NCBI GenBank assembly: GCA_013396635.1
Contig: WBMW01001708.1
Coordinates: 1,616,105-1,680,104 of the forward strand
Direction of reading: 5' to 3'
DNA: 64,000 nt
DNA from: Penelope pileata
Lineage: Eukaryota; Chordata; Aves; Galliformes; Cracidae
Position 1 is the first letter of the stretch, and each line of letters opens with the position of its first letter. The position numbers and the translations under genes were made by a program. Below are positions 23,823 to 38,400 of this stretch, piece after piece. The notes beneath the pieces are model-generated. The model had not been told where the DNA came from, did not search any database, and was given only the letters and a program-made list of their open reading frames with translations.

Positions 23823-26800
23823 GTAAGTAAAGCTCACGTCCACTTTTCTACCGGGAAATGCACAGTGCTGTGTGTAATTGTTTCTTGTACTACAAGCTGG
23901 AGCTTGTGTGTCCATACTGTGGAACTGAGAACAATTTCTTGGGCCACGTGCCTCAGACTGGCCTCAGCTTCTCTCTGTTCAGCTGACAAGGCACTAGGAA
24001 TCCAAAGGTGAAAGATCCTCTTGAGATTTACCTGAACAGCAACCAATTTTTGTAGCGTGCTCACATGAGCTTTGCAGCGGCCACAGATCCCAGATTGCTG
24101 AGATGCCACTTTCAGGAAGGACACAATTTTATTTAGGATTGTCTTTTATCTCCCTTAAAAGGAGCAGATGAGAAGGCTAGCAGCGGAGGAGAGCAGATCA
24201 AATGGAAATTCACAGTATGAGCTGCAGGGGTTTGAGTTCCTGCTGTCTCTGGAGCCTGAGATGACAGGGACAACTGCTGTCTAACGGCACCAGGTGCTGT
24301 CACGCTGCCTGCCCCAGCCCAGAGTAGGGAAGAAGGGCAGAGCTACCATGGTGGTTAAGCAGAGGCCAGGTAGCAGTACTGCCTTCATAGGAGTGGTTTC
24401 TTCAGCTCCTGGGAATGTGTGAACTCAGCAGTTGCAGGGAATTCATGAGTTCCAACCTCTGATATTCTCCACTGCAATAACTGCACTGCATGCTCTCGTC
24501 GTGCCTCCTCCCTCTCTCCCTTGGCCATCCCAAGCCTCCAAATAATCACTGCTCTCTTCTTCTGCGCTCCTCTGCCTTCCCACTCTTTCTTTTTCCCATT
24601 AACTCCTTTGCATTTACTGTATCTTTCTGCTCAGTGCTGCCCTGCTGCATGGAACCAGCAAACTCTGATCTGTCACCAGAGCTCACTACCCTGTATTTAC
24701 CTTTCTCCAGCTTTCCTTCTTTTTCTTTCTCAGTGTGTAAAATCTTTGGCGTTTTTTGTATCTAGAGATCTAGAACAAAAAGGGTCTTCGAAAGGGACAA
24801 AAAGGTTCCTGAGGTCAGCTTCCCTGTTGAAGTGCTACAAGTTGTGTTTCATTCCAGCTCTTACTACTCATTTAAAAGCAGGAGGTCTCCTCCCAGTTGC
24901 CTATAGGAAAGCAGTTCCAGGATCTGGATGTGCTGACCCAGCAGTCCCCAGACCTTCTCCTTTGCGTTGGGTAACACAGGAGTGGCTGCAGCCATTACGC
25001 TGTGTCTGGGCACTGGCTCACATACCACCTTCCAGTGGCCCAGACACCCAGTAAAACACGTGCCCTGGGCTAGGGAGCCCTTCTCTTACAGTTAGGAAGT
25101 CTCTGATTTTTCACCTGCATTTTTTCATGGATAGTTTCTGATCATTGCTCTTATAAATAATAGTTTTCATTTATTGTTCCCTACATCCTGTTGTACCTGT
25201 AGCTGACCTTTGCTTTTCTAGACTAAGGAAGCCAAAGTCTCCTTGCAAAATATAGACCTTCTGTTCTGCTGCTATGCAAAAGTAAATAATTAAAAGTATT
25301 GAATAAAATTAATCCTATACTTATGGTTAAGAACTCAGCAGTAACCTTTCTCCAGACTATTCGTTGCCTTTTCATGTAAGAAGCAGTCTTGGCATACACA
25401 AATTATGAAATTTGAGGGCTCGCAGGGCACAAAAATATTTGTGGTAGACTTCAGTCTGTTGGTCGTGCTATTGGTGTGAGTGTGGTTTCTGCTGGGCAGC
25501 TGCCAAGGGGTCTTTTGTATCTGCTAGGACAGTATCTAGAACACTGTTTTTTTTTTTTTTTTTAATTATTTGCTGATTGAGACAGTCTGAAGTTTAGTGG
25601 AAGATAACAGAACAAAGAAGCAGAATTCTTGGCAAGTCTTTATCAGCTGTTGCAGTTTTCTGTCTGTACAAGAGAGTTGGATGGAAACTCAATATACTGG
25701 ATTCAGTTATCTCCTGTTCAAAAGATACAGAAAACACATATAAAACACATAGGATGTACAACACCTGATTTGTAACCTCTTTGGTCTGTAACCTCTGTAC
25801 CCATTTACATCTGAGAAGTGTGAGCATGCGGGGCTGCAGTGAATGTCAGGTTTTGTTTCACTTGGGGACAAATGTCAGCAGCTACAGATCAGCGAGGAAC
25901 AACGCCGGGGATGTTTAATGTTCAACAGAGGCCACAGAGAGATTTGTCACGCTCTTTGCATAGCAGAAGCTGTTAGGAGGGAAAGGCCAAGCTTCTGCAG
26001 CAGGGCAGGAGGTGAAGCTGACGGGCCTCTACTCGGACTGCTGCATCCTTAGAACCCTCCCAGTGTTCCTTTACACATATGGCAACAGTGGGCCAACAAC
26101 CCTGAACGCTGTGCTTCAGACACTTCGTTTGTTCTGAGTCGTGTGTTAACAAACCCTTTGTTTTCACAGTGAAAATACCATAAACAGACCTGTGAAAATC
26201 AAGCTCAATTTCTTGTTGACCTAGATCACTGTTTCCAAACGATTCCAAACACCTGAAAAGCACTATAAATTATCTGATAAATGGTTTCCTGGTGGACACA
26301 GATGTTCAGTTTAACGACAGGGAAGCTTTTGTGTTGACAATTGAGACAAGAAGTTGACTCTTATCTCCAGGGCTCTGTCAACTTAAATCTCATTACGTTG
26401 TTTAATTAGTGATGATAATGTGTGAGATCCTAAAACCATTATAAATGATTCATGATTGCGATATATACTGCAATAGCAAAGAGGAACCCTTGGAGCCAGA
26501 GCTGGAAGTATTACTAAAAAAAATAAAAAGAAACAGAACAGTGGATGAGTGTAGAAATGCATAATATCAGGACTTGGAACTAATTTTAGCCCATTTTTGT
26601 AATTACTGCATTGGAAGCTGATTGGGTACTTGGCTTTTGTGTGTCTGAGACTGGCACTGAATGGTTAAATCTGTCCAATAATAGAGAGGGAAAGAATAAA
26701 AATACGTATTTCCCAGAAGAACTTTGGTGTATTGGTAGCAGTTAGTGTATAATTTGCTGTGATTTTTAAGCCTTTTATTCTGGTAAGGGCAATAAAAAGT

Positions 26801-29800
26801 GGGAGGCGGTCCCTGGCAGAGGGAGATGCTGCTTCAAGTGCCATCTTCACACAGTATACAAACCTCAGCAGTTAACCCCGTGCTAAATGGATGCCTGTGA
26901 TAATCACCAAGGCCTGCACTTATCCCACCTAACTTTAGAAACCCATCTGAGCTGCTTAAGCTGGGTGTCCAGTCGCTCTGGCTGTGTCTGTATTTCAGAG
27001 AGGATCAGCCAGACCTGGAGAGCACTGCTCAGCCCTCTGCACTGCCCATGAGCGGAGCAAATCCGCGTGCTGCGCTTCCAACCACAGCGGTTCTGTCGAG
27101 TGCCCAGTGCCAGATGTGACATGGGAGAAGCTCTTCCAGGCTTCCCTCTGGGTGCAGAGGTGATCCTGGTGGTTGAGCTAGAAGGTCAGAAGGAGAAACT
27201 CAGCTGATAAGAGATCAAAGCTACACCGGAAGATTAGCGTGCACCATGTTAAACAGGGAAGGAGCAACTCCGTTTTTTGCCGTGCGGTTCATGACTCTGT
27301 ACTTTGGCCTTGTGTTGTTTGGACTGTGTAACCTTCAGGCAGTTAAGTGGTGAATGATAACTCTTCTCTAATGTGACATTACTAACCAGGAAAGGAATGC
27401 AGAGAGGCTGCAAAGTCAGTAACCAACATGTTTTCCCCGTTTCTGCTTTGCCCCCGTTTTGAAGCGGAACGCAGTACGTTGAGCTCAGTGTGGTTCTGTC
27501 CTTTTATTTTGTCCTTTCTTCTTCCACTGACTCAGAAGACACTGTGAAAATAGCAGAATTCTCTCTCCTGCAAACACATGCGTTTTTGTGGCACATCATT
27601 TCCTGGCCTTTATGAGTTTCCTCTCGCTCTGCAGGAGCAGACTCTATGCCAGAGAGAGATGCCAGCTCCAAACTGAGTTCTTTGGGTGAAAAACAGGATT
27701 GGGGCTTCCTCTGCTCAGAAGTGACAAAGGTAGAACGTACTTACAAACAGCCCTTCTATATGGCTGTGGACTTAACCACTGCTCTCTCACAAACTTCTGA
27801 GCCTAATAATTTCCCAGAACTTTCCTAAGAAGAGGGCATCTCAGCCAGAAGGTACCCTGAGTCTTACACTAAGCTTGTGTGTGTGTCTTCTTACAACCAC
27901 ACGTGCAGGACACAGGAGAAACTGGAAGAGCACAGTCGGTGTCCATCTTACACAGTCACTGCTGCTGGGCAGATGGAAGAGGAGAGGCACAGCCTGCAGA
28001 CGGGACTCTCCTTCCCTTCCCCGGGCAGCTACACACTGAGGGAAAGAGAAAATAGTTTCTGCAGCTACCTGCTTGTTAAACAGTAGCATTTCCCTGCGAG
28101 GCTGTTCATGCTGTTTCTTAGCCAAAATGTAGTAAACCCGAACCCAGGGCTGTTAACTTGTTCAGCGTGAAAGACTCTTACATCACACCCTGCTGCTGGC
28201 AGGCAGCCTGGGAACCAGGAGACGTGAGCAGGTCCTTCAGTTTGGCTCTCTCCAAAAGCCCTGCCACCTAGCAGAGCTGATTAAAGAGATTTAAATCTGA
28301 TGAAGAGAACAGAAAACGCTCTTTGATTCTGATGTTGTCCTGAGGAGGAAAAAAAAAAAAGCATAGGCTGGGAAAAATGGAATCCGGCCTGCAAATGTAC
28401 AAGAACTCACTATTTCAGCATTCATGTGGTTTAAGGAAATATATGAGTGCCAAGGCATTACTATGATTCAGCTTTGATTTACACCACAGTAAACTGATCA
28501 CAGAACTCGGAGCCAGCAAGGCTGTCATTTAGCAGTCAGAAAGCTCTGGCAGTGTTGCTGTGTCCAGACTGGTTCTAAGTGCTTCAATACCAGCACTCCT
28601 CTGGGGGATGACTCTGCTCTCCAACAGATCCCCTGGGCTGCAACAGCCCCCTGTGTTTCAACATTTCTCCCTAATGCAACCGTTGCTGTGTCCATGTGAA
28701 AGTGCATTTAATTTAAAAATGGTATCCACTTGTCCAACAGTTGGCATGGAAGTAATTAGTTGCAAACCTAGTAAACAAACAGCTTTTTGATAATGTGTAA
28801 TGGAACTACTTAGCAATTACACTGATATTAATGGAAAAATATCCTGAGCCCACCTGGCTTGATGTGTCTGCTTTGACAGAGCACCAGGGTGGCCCCAGTG
28901 AACTGAGCACAGCCAGGCACAGAATTATGGAGTTATCACTGGAATGTCCACAGTGAGATCCGGGGGGCATAAAAAAACAAGAACTCAGCGGGACATAAAA
29001 AGTATATGAACCCATAAACTCCCTTGAATTGAACATTACAAAAGTAGAAAACTCAGCTATACCACACTCCTTCTGTGTAAACACAGCTCCACTTTATTAC
29101 TCTGTTCTGCCCCTTTACCTTCTCCCCATTAGTCTCACAGTTCTCTACCACACTTAGTATTTTTACCCCCCTTCCAAATATGCAACAAGCATCTTGCTAA
29201 TAATTTTCCACCGGTTAATTTGCTTTTTCTAAAACTACTTCTTTGGTTCAGAAGGAAAAAAAGCACCGTCACCACCTCCTGTAACATTGCTTTCCTAATG
29301 TACTTGTATTCTGGTTGCAGAGCTCAGATTCTTGGCAATCAATCATAGGATGCAGAGAATTTATATTGCATAATTTTTTCTGCCCTAAGGAAATGCATGT
29401 CTGTCAGCTTGTGGCTTTTTCTGCAGAGCTAATTTAATCAACTGTCTATGAGTGTACTCTGTGGAGAATTTATCTTAATGGCATGACACCCTACAATTCC
29501 TGTTCCTCCTAGTCCTAGAGCACCAGGAGAAAGGACCAAGAGCCAAAATGCTGACTCCAACCAATTCCCAGCTGCTTTGGCAGTTCTTGTAAGGCTTCAA
29601 GTAGCTAAGACAACTAAAACCAGAATATCTGTGTATTTCTTCCAAGCTACGTGTCGGTCCCAAACTCATGACCCCAGAACCCTGCAGAGGAAGTCAGTGG
29701 TTTACAGCAAAGTCACCTTCCTCACCCCACGCCCTGCACTGCACAGTGCAACAGGGCTGAACCGGAGCACCTGGCCCGTGTGCCTACATGAGCAGGTTTA

Positions 29801-30985
29801 TAGGAGCAGCCTTTTAACAAGCACCATGATGTAATGGGGTGGCTTAGGATTTACAGCCTGGTTTTACCACCAAACTGAACTCTCGTGTCACAGCTCACTT
29901 CTCTGTTTCAGACTCGTTAATTTAACGAGCATCCTGTTCTTCTGCTGCGAGATTAGAACTTCTCCAAAGTTCTCCTAAGTTCCTAAGCCCTGTCAGTGAT
30001 CACAAGCCTGGTGCAGCATCTCTGATTTAATGCAGAGGTGCAGCTTCACAGAGGAGTGCTGCCAGTTTCTTACCAACCACACCTGGGCAATTCAGGAGGA
30101 GAAAAACGATTTCCCATGTAGGCTGCTCATGCACGAAGCAGCAGAGAATATAGACCAAAGTCTTTCCACTAGAACAGAGTTTTGCATGCACAGTTCTGAA
30201 CCTTCCCTGTTCCACCATGCCTGCTTATGTGTTGGACTAGATGGAAATACAGCTAAGAATATGCAAAAAATGCTATGCAGGCTGAGGCCGTTGGGAGAGA
30301 ACTCTATGAATTCCACACCAATCTCCATCTCTCTCAGCCTGGTTTTGTCCATGCTGTATTTTTAGATACGCTCTTCAACAGCCAGCAGAGCTCTGAAGAA
30401 TGTAAATGGGTGGTTGATACCAAAAGGGCATGGGCTACACAGAGCAGCACTATTCCTTTCCCTCTTCCTCACAACACTGCCTTATCCCTTCCTCTGAGTG
30501 CATGGAATCAAATGCTGAAGTTAGGAGAAAGCTTCTGCACAGCTTCGTTACTGCAGCGTTTGTATTTTAGTGTCACTGCCTGCTCATGCGTGAGGAGAGC
30601 AATACAGCTCTTTAGAAATACAGCTTGTGCATGTGCTTTTTTTTTCTTTTAAGATAACAATCAACCAAGTTTGGCCATTTGAAAGTCAGCTGCATGGGCT
30701 GCTGACTCAGAAGAGGACTAGATACCATCTTGGCAGCAGCTTGGAAAAATGTTTCCATTGTGCTGGTGAAATGAATGCAAAATATTTACTCTTTGAGCTT
30801 GTTCACAACAGCATTCTTAGCTGGAACGGAGGGTGGGGCCATGCAGAAGACATTTTCAGGAAGACAATGAATGATTTGTACAATGCCCAGGGTATGCATC
30901 GTCTTATTTTGAGATGAACAAAGAACAAAGGTTCCACCATATGGAGCTTAGAAGCTGAAGTGTGAAAGGGTGAAGCAGTCAACAG
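23823..30985. other. Intronic stretch without recognised genes
   Basis: Contains a T17 run at 25547-25563 and an A-rich run near 28349. A 177-codon plus frame at 24521-25054 is hydrophobic and low-complexity at its start and resembles no family I know. AT-rich parts around 26390-26470 (with TTTAATTAG-type homeodomain cores) look like possible conserved non-coding sequence, but conservation cannot be judged here. Confidence 0.5.
25547..25563. repeat. Poly-T tract (T17)
   Basis: Seventeen uninterrupted T residues. No transposed element is recognisable next to it. Confidence 0.9.
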
Positions 30986-31063
30986 AGCGTAGAATTGTAG
31001 AACCACAGAACATCCTGAGCTGGAAGGAACCCACAAGGATCATTGAGTTTGGCTCCTGAACAG
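30986..31063 (-). mobile_element. CR1 LINE 3'-end fragment, antisense, very short
   Basis: The + strand reads GTAGAATTGTAGAACCACAG, AACATCCTGAGCTGGAAGGA, ACCCACAAGGATCATTGAGT: the last about 75 bases of CR1 in reverse. The 5' truncation is extreme. Confidence 0.85.
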
Positions 31064-31797
31064 ACAGTAAAAGAGAAAAGGTAACGGAAGCAGAAGGTCA
31101 GCAAAAGGGAAGGGAGTAGGATTAAAGAGAGGAGGCTTTAGTTCAGCCTTTTTGCATGTTTAGCATTACAGCTGACTGCCAGTGACAAGGTTAGTGCCTT
31201 TTGAAATTGCTATCTAACACTTCTGCACTTTGAGCTGTGCAAGGCAGGGCATGCAGAAATCCTTCTTCCTCGTACCTCAGAACAGAAAGTTACTAATTGT
31301 TATTTTGTGGTATATGAGCACATACGATTTCAGCAGAAAATTAAACATGATTCCTGCCCTGAGGACCTCGTTGTCCAAGAGCCTGATCTAGCAAAACAAG
31401 CTGGGCGAATTCTGAAACCATAAGCATTGCTTTAAACAGGATTGTTCCTAAGCGCTATTTCCAGTACATACTTGCAGAATGGATTTTAAGTGTGGCCATA
31501 ACATAGCTAGCAACAACAGAAGGCATTGAAGAAAGGTAATCTGAAGGTTACAGCACAGAGTTTGGCTGAGGTTGCTATGTATTTATGTTGCTGAATCTCA
31601 GGTGCTGTTTTGTTTTGGTTAACGTCAGTGCGATGATGGCCTTGGTCCAGGAAAGCACTTAAATGCGCGGTCAATTTTAAGCACGGCGGCGGTCTGGTTG
31701 GAGTCAGCAGGAGCAGAGCACTTAAAGCAATGGGCATGCCTCACCACTTGGCTCAGTCGGGGTCTTTGTACGGTTTTTATTGTCTGTTAGAACACTT

Positions 31798-31828
31798 ACA
31801 AGTGGAGATGAGCACAAGTGGAGATGAG
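31798..31828. repeat. Tandem duplication of a 16-bp unit
   Basis: The unit ACAAGTGGAGATGAGC occurs twice in direct succession, the second copy lacking the final C. Both copies are otherwise identical, which suggests a recent event. Confidence 0.85.
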
Positions 31829-34800
31829 AAAGGCAGCTGATGGACGGGTAGAGGATGGAAAAAGAACTGGGGAAAGCATTAGACATTCAATAAAGACTAA
31901 ATGATGGAAAGAGCATGGGAGTCAGGAAAGAAAAGCCCTGGTGACAATGGGAAATTGCTGACCACCGAGTGGCAGCGAGGGCAACAAGCTGGCTCTGCTC
32001 ACTGGTCTGCATTTGGCCTTTCAAGCTGTGGGCTTGGAAATACCCTCTGTACTGCCTCAGCACCCAGCTCCTTACATAGGTGGAAACAGCTAGAGGTGAA
32101 GAAGTGTTTTATAAAAGAAGACAACAGATTCTTCTCCTGCCCCTTTCCCTTAAGCACGCTGCTAACAGCCACTCGAGCACGCCCCGGCAGCCACACTGCA
32201 CACAGGGGCAGATGCTCCCAAAGCTGATTTCTTAGGGAGCACCGTGAGAAACAGCTTCTGCAGAGAGTGCACAGCTTTCTTTCCTGCAGTACGACTTCAG
32301 AAAGGGACAGCAAGATGCCACTGAGCACCTCTGTGGTACAAAAGGACATAATACGAGCTAGTCACCAAGTAGTTTCTTCCATTTCCCAAGATTTTACAGA
32401 TCCAGAGGTTACATTTTGAAGAAAAGGGCAATTTCCTCAATCTTCCTTCTTTTTCTCGTGGCCCCAACCATAGCTGTGGCAGTTCTTTGAGTTCAAGATT
32501 TCTTCTCTTTTCAGTTACAGAGCTGTAAAGGAAAACAGAGAGTTTGAAACAGAGAAAAGTGCAGTGCCAGCAGCTGGGGCACGCTGCAGAGATCAGGGAG
32601 CTGCCTGCGAGTATCTCCCTATCAGAGACCACTGACCTGATAGTCCGTATGTCCCCTGGTCTCCCAATGCCTCAGTTTGTAAAATAACACAGTGTAACAC
32701 TTCTCTAGGTCAAACAGATATGTTAAAAAGTTCCACAGAACTCAGATATTCTTAGAACAGGAGACCTAAGTGGCTTAAGATAAGTTAACTATAGTTAGCA
32801 CGTTGTATTGAAAGATTTCAGCAGCAGGCTGTACATGACAGACAATAATAATGTATAGTAATGTATGGAAAGCCATCAGGTTCTCAGAGCACACCGAGAT
32901 TTATGCAAAAGATCACTGTGAAGCAGACTGGATTCTGATTTCCATGTTTATTTTAGAGCTTAGTTTAAAAAAGTTCATTCTCAAGAACTGAAGGCTTTCA
33001 AAGAATTACCATAGGCCATTCTGTCTTGCAGGTTAGAATATACAGATAGAATATACAGACATGCCCCAAATTTGATGTGCACTGGAAGGTAGATTTGCTC
33101 ATTTTTACTTGTTTTTGCCACAACTACCCATGAAATTACTTTAAAAACATGAATCAATGAAACACCTAAGGCTTAAACAAATACTTACTGTTCTAGAGAT
33201 CTACAGCCAAGCACCTATTCTGAACTTGGTGTGCTTTTCCCAAGAGCTTAAAACGTCACCAAAACAAACTAAAAATGAATATAACAGCCACTGAAATGCC
33301 AAAGCCAAGTCAGCTCCCCTCCGTTCAGCAGTGTCCCGTCCCTCACTCCCAAGGCTTTACTTGGGCATCTCCTGAGAGCAGCCCAGCTGAACCTCCACCT
33401 CTTAACTCAAATGGCCAAGGCTAGAGGGTGTTCCTGGGACTGCCCAGCGTTAGTTTCCCTTCTGCCATCACAGCCCCAGGAGCATGTTCTGGCTCCCTGT
33501 GACACTCAGCACAGGACAGAGGTAGTGTCCCTCATACAAAGGCCCAAAGCTCTCAGGATTTTCCATCTCAGAAGGTGATGCTCTTGGCTCCAACAGGTGA
33601 CTGCCTTTGAAATACGACCACTTTGGCAGAAACAACCACTTCAGTCTCAAACTACCGACTGCATTACTTAATTTAGTATTCGACTGCTTTTTTTTTTCAT
33701 TTAAGTGAAATTGACACTGAATTTTCAGTCTGCTACTTAAGTGTGCTTCAGAAATCAAGAGGCAACTCCAGAGGGCTTATATACAATTTAGTGTTTATAT
33801 ATATATTAAATATATGTACAATGTAAATATATAAATTCTCTAAATAGAATTTAATCCTGACTGCACTGAAATTAGTGCCAATTTTTCTACTGGCTTCAGA
33901 AAGGCTAGAATTGCTCATAGCTCAACGGTGACCTTACCTGTAGTGACAATCTGAACTGTCCATTTCTGTGACACTGACAGCTGGGAGATACCACGCCGTG
34001 TTAATGCAGAAGTCTCCTCAAACAGACTGCTGAGCAGTCAGTGTGCATCTAAGCTTATGTGCCTGTAAACCCCGTGTTTACATATCCACACTGTGAGCAT
34101 CCACTGCCCATGAATACACTTTTTAATCCACATTTGCATAAACTCTGCAACATAAGCATGTAACGTAAGCAGGGTGTCACGCTGGAGGTGTACCTCAGGT
34201 CCTTAGCACTGAACTAACTGGAATTCTTCTCAGTTCTGGTTGGTGGAATACAGGGAAAAGCCTTATCGGTATTTCCACATCTCTATGGCATTGTTTGCAG
34301 CCATAAAACATTTAGCTGAAGCACTTGATACGCTTCTTGCTCAACAAGGTCCTTGCTTCAGTCCCTTCCAGATGGTGTCAAACCACAGAACCAGCACGCG
34401 GGACGATCTGGTTTCACTTGCAGTGTACCTGAAGTGATGGAACGATATAGTTAAGAGGCTGTCAAAAGGGAAAGCATGCATGAAAGAGGGAAGATATCCA
34501 TTGCATGAAGCTGTCGTGGCAGATTCCTTTTATGCAGAACAGCAAAAGAGAAGCAGTACACAACAATTTTGCCTGGAGCCATCAGCAGTAGATCCGGGAG
34601 TAATTCACGGGAAGGTTCCTGAAGCCATGCACGTTGAGTGCCATCTGAAGAATAGCTTTTTGTCAGAAAATAATGTATTGGGAGATTACAAGTCAACCGT
34701 GGGCTCTATGTCATAGGAAGTTCATGAAATGCACTGAAATATACTGTGAAATATACTTTATTATCTTTGCCTGCCTCTCTGAGACAGCTTTTGAATACTC

Positions 34801-35376
34801 CTGGTGTTCTACTGTGCATTGAGATCCTCAGTAGTGATAAGCTCTGCAGAAAGGGACTGCCCAGTGCATAGCTCATTTGCTACACCCCCAGCCAGTAGTT
34901 ACCTGCTTTGCAGTGCAGCTCACGCCACAGAGTGAATCACTTGTTCAGTCCAGGTGTAGGAACATTTCTTAAAGTTTTGTCAAGACTGTGGATGATCCAG
35001 GCCTGAGCTGAAGACTGACTCTATTTTTCAGTAACCCACCCTGGCAATTCTCACCTGCACCGTCCTGCTAACACCAAGGCTCACTGGTCCCAGCCCTCCA
35101 GAGCTGCTGATGATCATGGAAATTCCATTTTAACTGTAGGCTACTAACAGGTTACTAGAATTTTGCATGGTTTACTCAAGCCTGAAGTATGGTATCAATT
35201 GTTTTCAGGCTTTGTTAGGAAAAAAGTATTTCATTTTAGGTTTAAAAAACACCTCCACTGAAAGCTGGTGTAATGAGTTTGCACAGTGGAGTCACTACCC
35301 ATGACCAAGGCTCTGAGATGAAGAAAGCAAAATGGTGTATAGAAATTGCTTATTCAGATCAGATCAGGCTCTTAGT

Positions 35377-35394
35377 TTATTATTATTATTATTT
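35377..35394. repeat. (TTA)n microsatellite
   Basis: Five to six TTA units (TTATTATTATTATTATTTG). Confidence 0.85.
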
Positions 35395-35468
35395 GTTTTT
35401 AAATTTGTTATCCTCAGTGGTTTCTGCTCTACAGACTATTAAGCAGTGTTCTGGCCTCAATCCAGCAG

Positions 35469-35492
35469 AAGTGCTTAACTAAGTGCTTAACT
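35469..35492. repeat. Tandem duplication of a 12-bp unit
   Basis: AAGTGCTTAACT occurs twice head to tail, perfectly, followed by TTAACTAAC, which extends the similarity. Confidence 0.85.
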
Positions 35493-38400
35493 TTAACTAA
35501 CACAAATAATCCTTCTGTGTTCAGTGCCAGGGAATGAAGCACCAGGTAAATGTGGGCTCACACTCACTCTTCATTTAGATCCTCTCAAAATGAGTCCATG
35601 CTCACCTGCTTTTTACCAATTTAGCTTAATCTGTTGGTTTTTTATTAAAACAAAGCAAAGCAAACAGTACATCTGTCACACCCAGGAACACCTACTTTAA
35701 TTGTGGTTATTAGCTGATTACTACAGCTCTCTCCAGCAGCAATGTCTCCTCTCCCTCAACCACACCCCTCGGCGCGAGGAGACGGGTCCTCCTGCAGAGA
35801 GACTCAGGGGAGCACAACCATACGTGGGAACCAAATCAAAGTACATCTTTCCAAGCATACATGATAACAAACATTTAAGACAAGAATACTGTGGAATACT
35901 TGGAACTACCAAGTGACATCCTCGTGTTTGCACTGCTGTAACATCAGTGCTCTCCTACACACGCTGTGGTCAGTCCCTCAGAGGTACAGAACTTCTTTGA
36001 GCTCTGTGTTAAGGACACAATTTCAATCATTGTGCTGTTGATTAGTCTCATGCTAATAATACTGATTCAGTCTCCACCTGTATTCCGCATGAACAACCTG
36101 AGGGATGAGTTCTGGCCACAAAGGCTTGTTCAGAGAATGCTTCTTTGGTATCGTGGACTCAAAACTCCTGACTCCTCTGAGTTGCAGAGTGATACGGGAT
36201 CAGCCACACCGCGGGAGGTTAGAGGTTATGTGACCAAATCCCACCTCTTCCCCACTTCTGCCTTCATTTCTGGGAGTTTAGCTGGGGATCTAGACGATAA
36301 CTTGGTTGTTTACTTCCTTTGAAGTTTATGTTTTTAGAGATGCTTAACTCTTCTGTCGCTGGTGAACAACTTTTTCTCTCAGACAAAGCCGTAGTGCTGT
36401 CGGCCGCTGTTCTCATGCAGGACAGGATCTTTGTTTCTGGTGTTGGATCACAAGAACTTTCCTAAACCTGTCCTGTTTCTCAATCGAGTCAGTGACAGAA
36501 GTCACGGGGATTAAACCGCGAGTTCATTTCCATACAGAAATATTTAGGAAGGGCTTTCTGCTAAAAACGTGAAATCACTCTCCACATTCGGTTTGTGTGT
36601 CTTCAGGGTACAAAGATTTCAACACCCCGTGCTGTAACTGCGGTGAAGATTTGCTAGAAATGCACTGTGCTTATTTCAACATCTTTCCTAGCGCTGAATG
36701 CACTCCTAGATTCATTTTTTTGAAGAACTGGTTACAGTTCTTATCCAACAGCAAAGCCTGTTAGAGCTGTTTTAGAAAGAAACCACTGGAGCCATCCTTC
36801 CTCTCACTGTACAATAATAGAAATATTCAGGGCATAGACACAACTTCCATACCTGCTGCAGGACAGCTGTGTCCATTCAAGGCCCAGCAGATTAGGCACA
36901 GAGTGCTGAACTGATGACAGTGAGGATCCAGTGGAGAACAGGAAATACTGAGTGCATTTTCAACACCAGGTGTTGTTGGGACTTGGCTACTACATTCTAA
37001 ACAACCTATAACCTCTGAGCTGCCACTACCTCCATTTATACATCCTACACACTGAAATGATTACAGCATCTAATATTTTGAAAGCCTTTTAAGACTAGAG
37101 CAACTTTTATTGCATTCCTTCTAGGTACAGGAAGAAAAATCTTGAGTCCAGTATTTTGTATGAGACATCCCCTTCCTTACTAGTTCATTTGGAGCTGGAG
37201 CACAGGTTCCTTAGAATACATGGTAGAAACCACACTTCCTGCACAGCTGCTCTGTTTACTCCAGGTTCTTTGAGGTAAGGAACTCTACCCTGGCACTGGC
37301 CATGTTCCCTAGCCACAGAACTGACCCTCAGACTGTCACCCTACTGTCACCCTTTTCCCCATACATTCTTAGAGGCAAAAGTGATCCAGGATGGGCTCCT
37401 AACCTCAGCCTCACTGATTCCAGCCTCCTCAGCTGCTGTAAACAACCACTGTCAGTTATCACAATCTAGCAGAAGACAAGTAGGAGGTTAATTTACAGCA
37501 TAACCAGCAGACAAAACTTTTTTTTCCTGATATTTTTTCTCTTTCCACTTCACGAACCAGACTAAATTAAACCAAAAATAAGCAGTAAGTTTTTAAAACT
37601 ACGTTTGCACAAACAGATCGCTACAGAAGAAGCATATCTATGACATACACTTGGAAAAAGTCTGAATTGTTCATTGACAGCTCATCAGGAGAAGAGCTGT
37701 TAACTCCTTGAGCTGTACAGAACTGTAATTGTAAGCAGCACCAGCAAACGGTGGGAAAATTACCATTTGTAGCTTACTCTTGCATTCAAAATGGGTTTGT
37801 CTTGATTTGCATTTAGATGGGAATTCCTTCTTGTTGCTCTTCAATCCATTAGGTTTTATAAGGTAAGTCATTTTTTTTTTCCTTTTGAAGTACTTCGAAG
37901 GGCATTCAGTTTTCCTGCTGAACTGTGAGCTGAACAGGTGGCACCCCCAGCACACATCGGTATCGGGGGTGTTACTGCCTTCAGTCATCAGAACAAAATG
38001 AGGTAAAAAGCCACAAAAAGCTTACAGACAGGCAGCACTGAATTTACTTGAAAATGCGTATTTCTTCCGAAAGGCCAGAGAACATTTTTGTTGCAATGCT
38101 TGATTAAGTCTGCTCCGCACAGATTGTGATTTGCAGCAGCATTTCATTTTCCAGGTTTTTTCTTTTCCAATCATCAAAGACTAATGGGTAATCTTTATTA
38201 TGACTCAGATAGGATTTTAGTATTTTTCTCATTTAGAATTAAAGCCACTTGTTTTGGAGAAAGAAGCAAGGAAGTTACATTTCTATTTGATTGTTAATAA
38301 ACTCTGATTTATCTACAAAACATACATACCAAGATTTCTCATTGAATTCTCCTACTAACACAATATATTTTTCTAAACACTAGACAGAAATAGAAACAAA

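Noticed and set aside
23646..24011. 121-codon frame starting inside the long-isoform exon
   Set aside because: The first 59 residues are the PRKAG2 exon; the rest reads past a consensus donor (GTAAGT at 23823) into intron. It begins at GTG, not at a real start.
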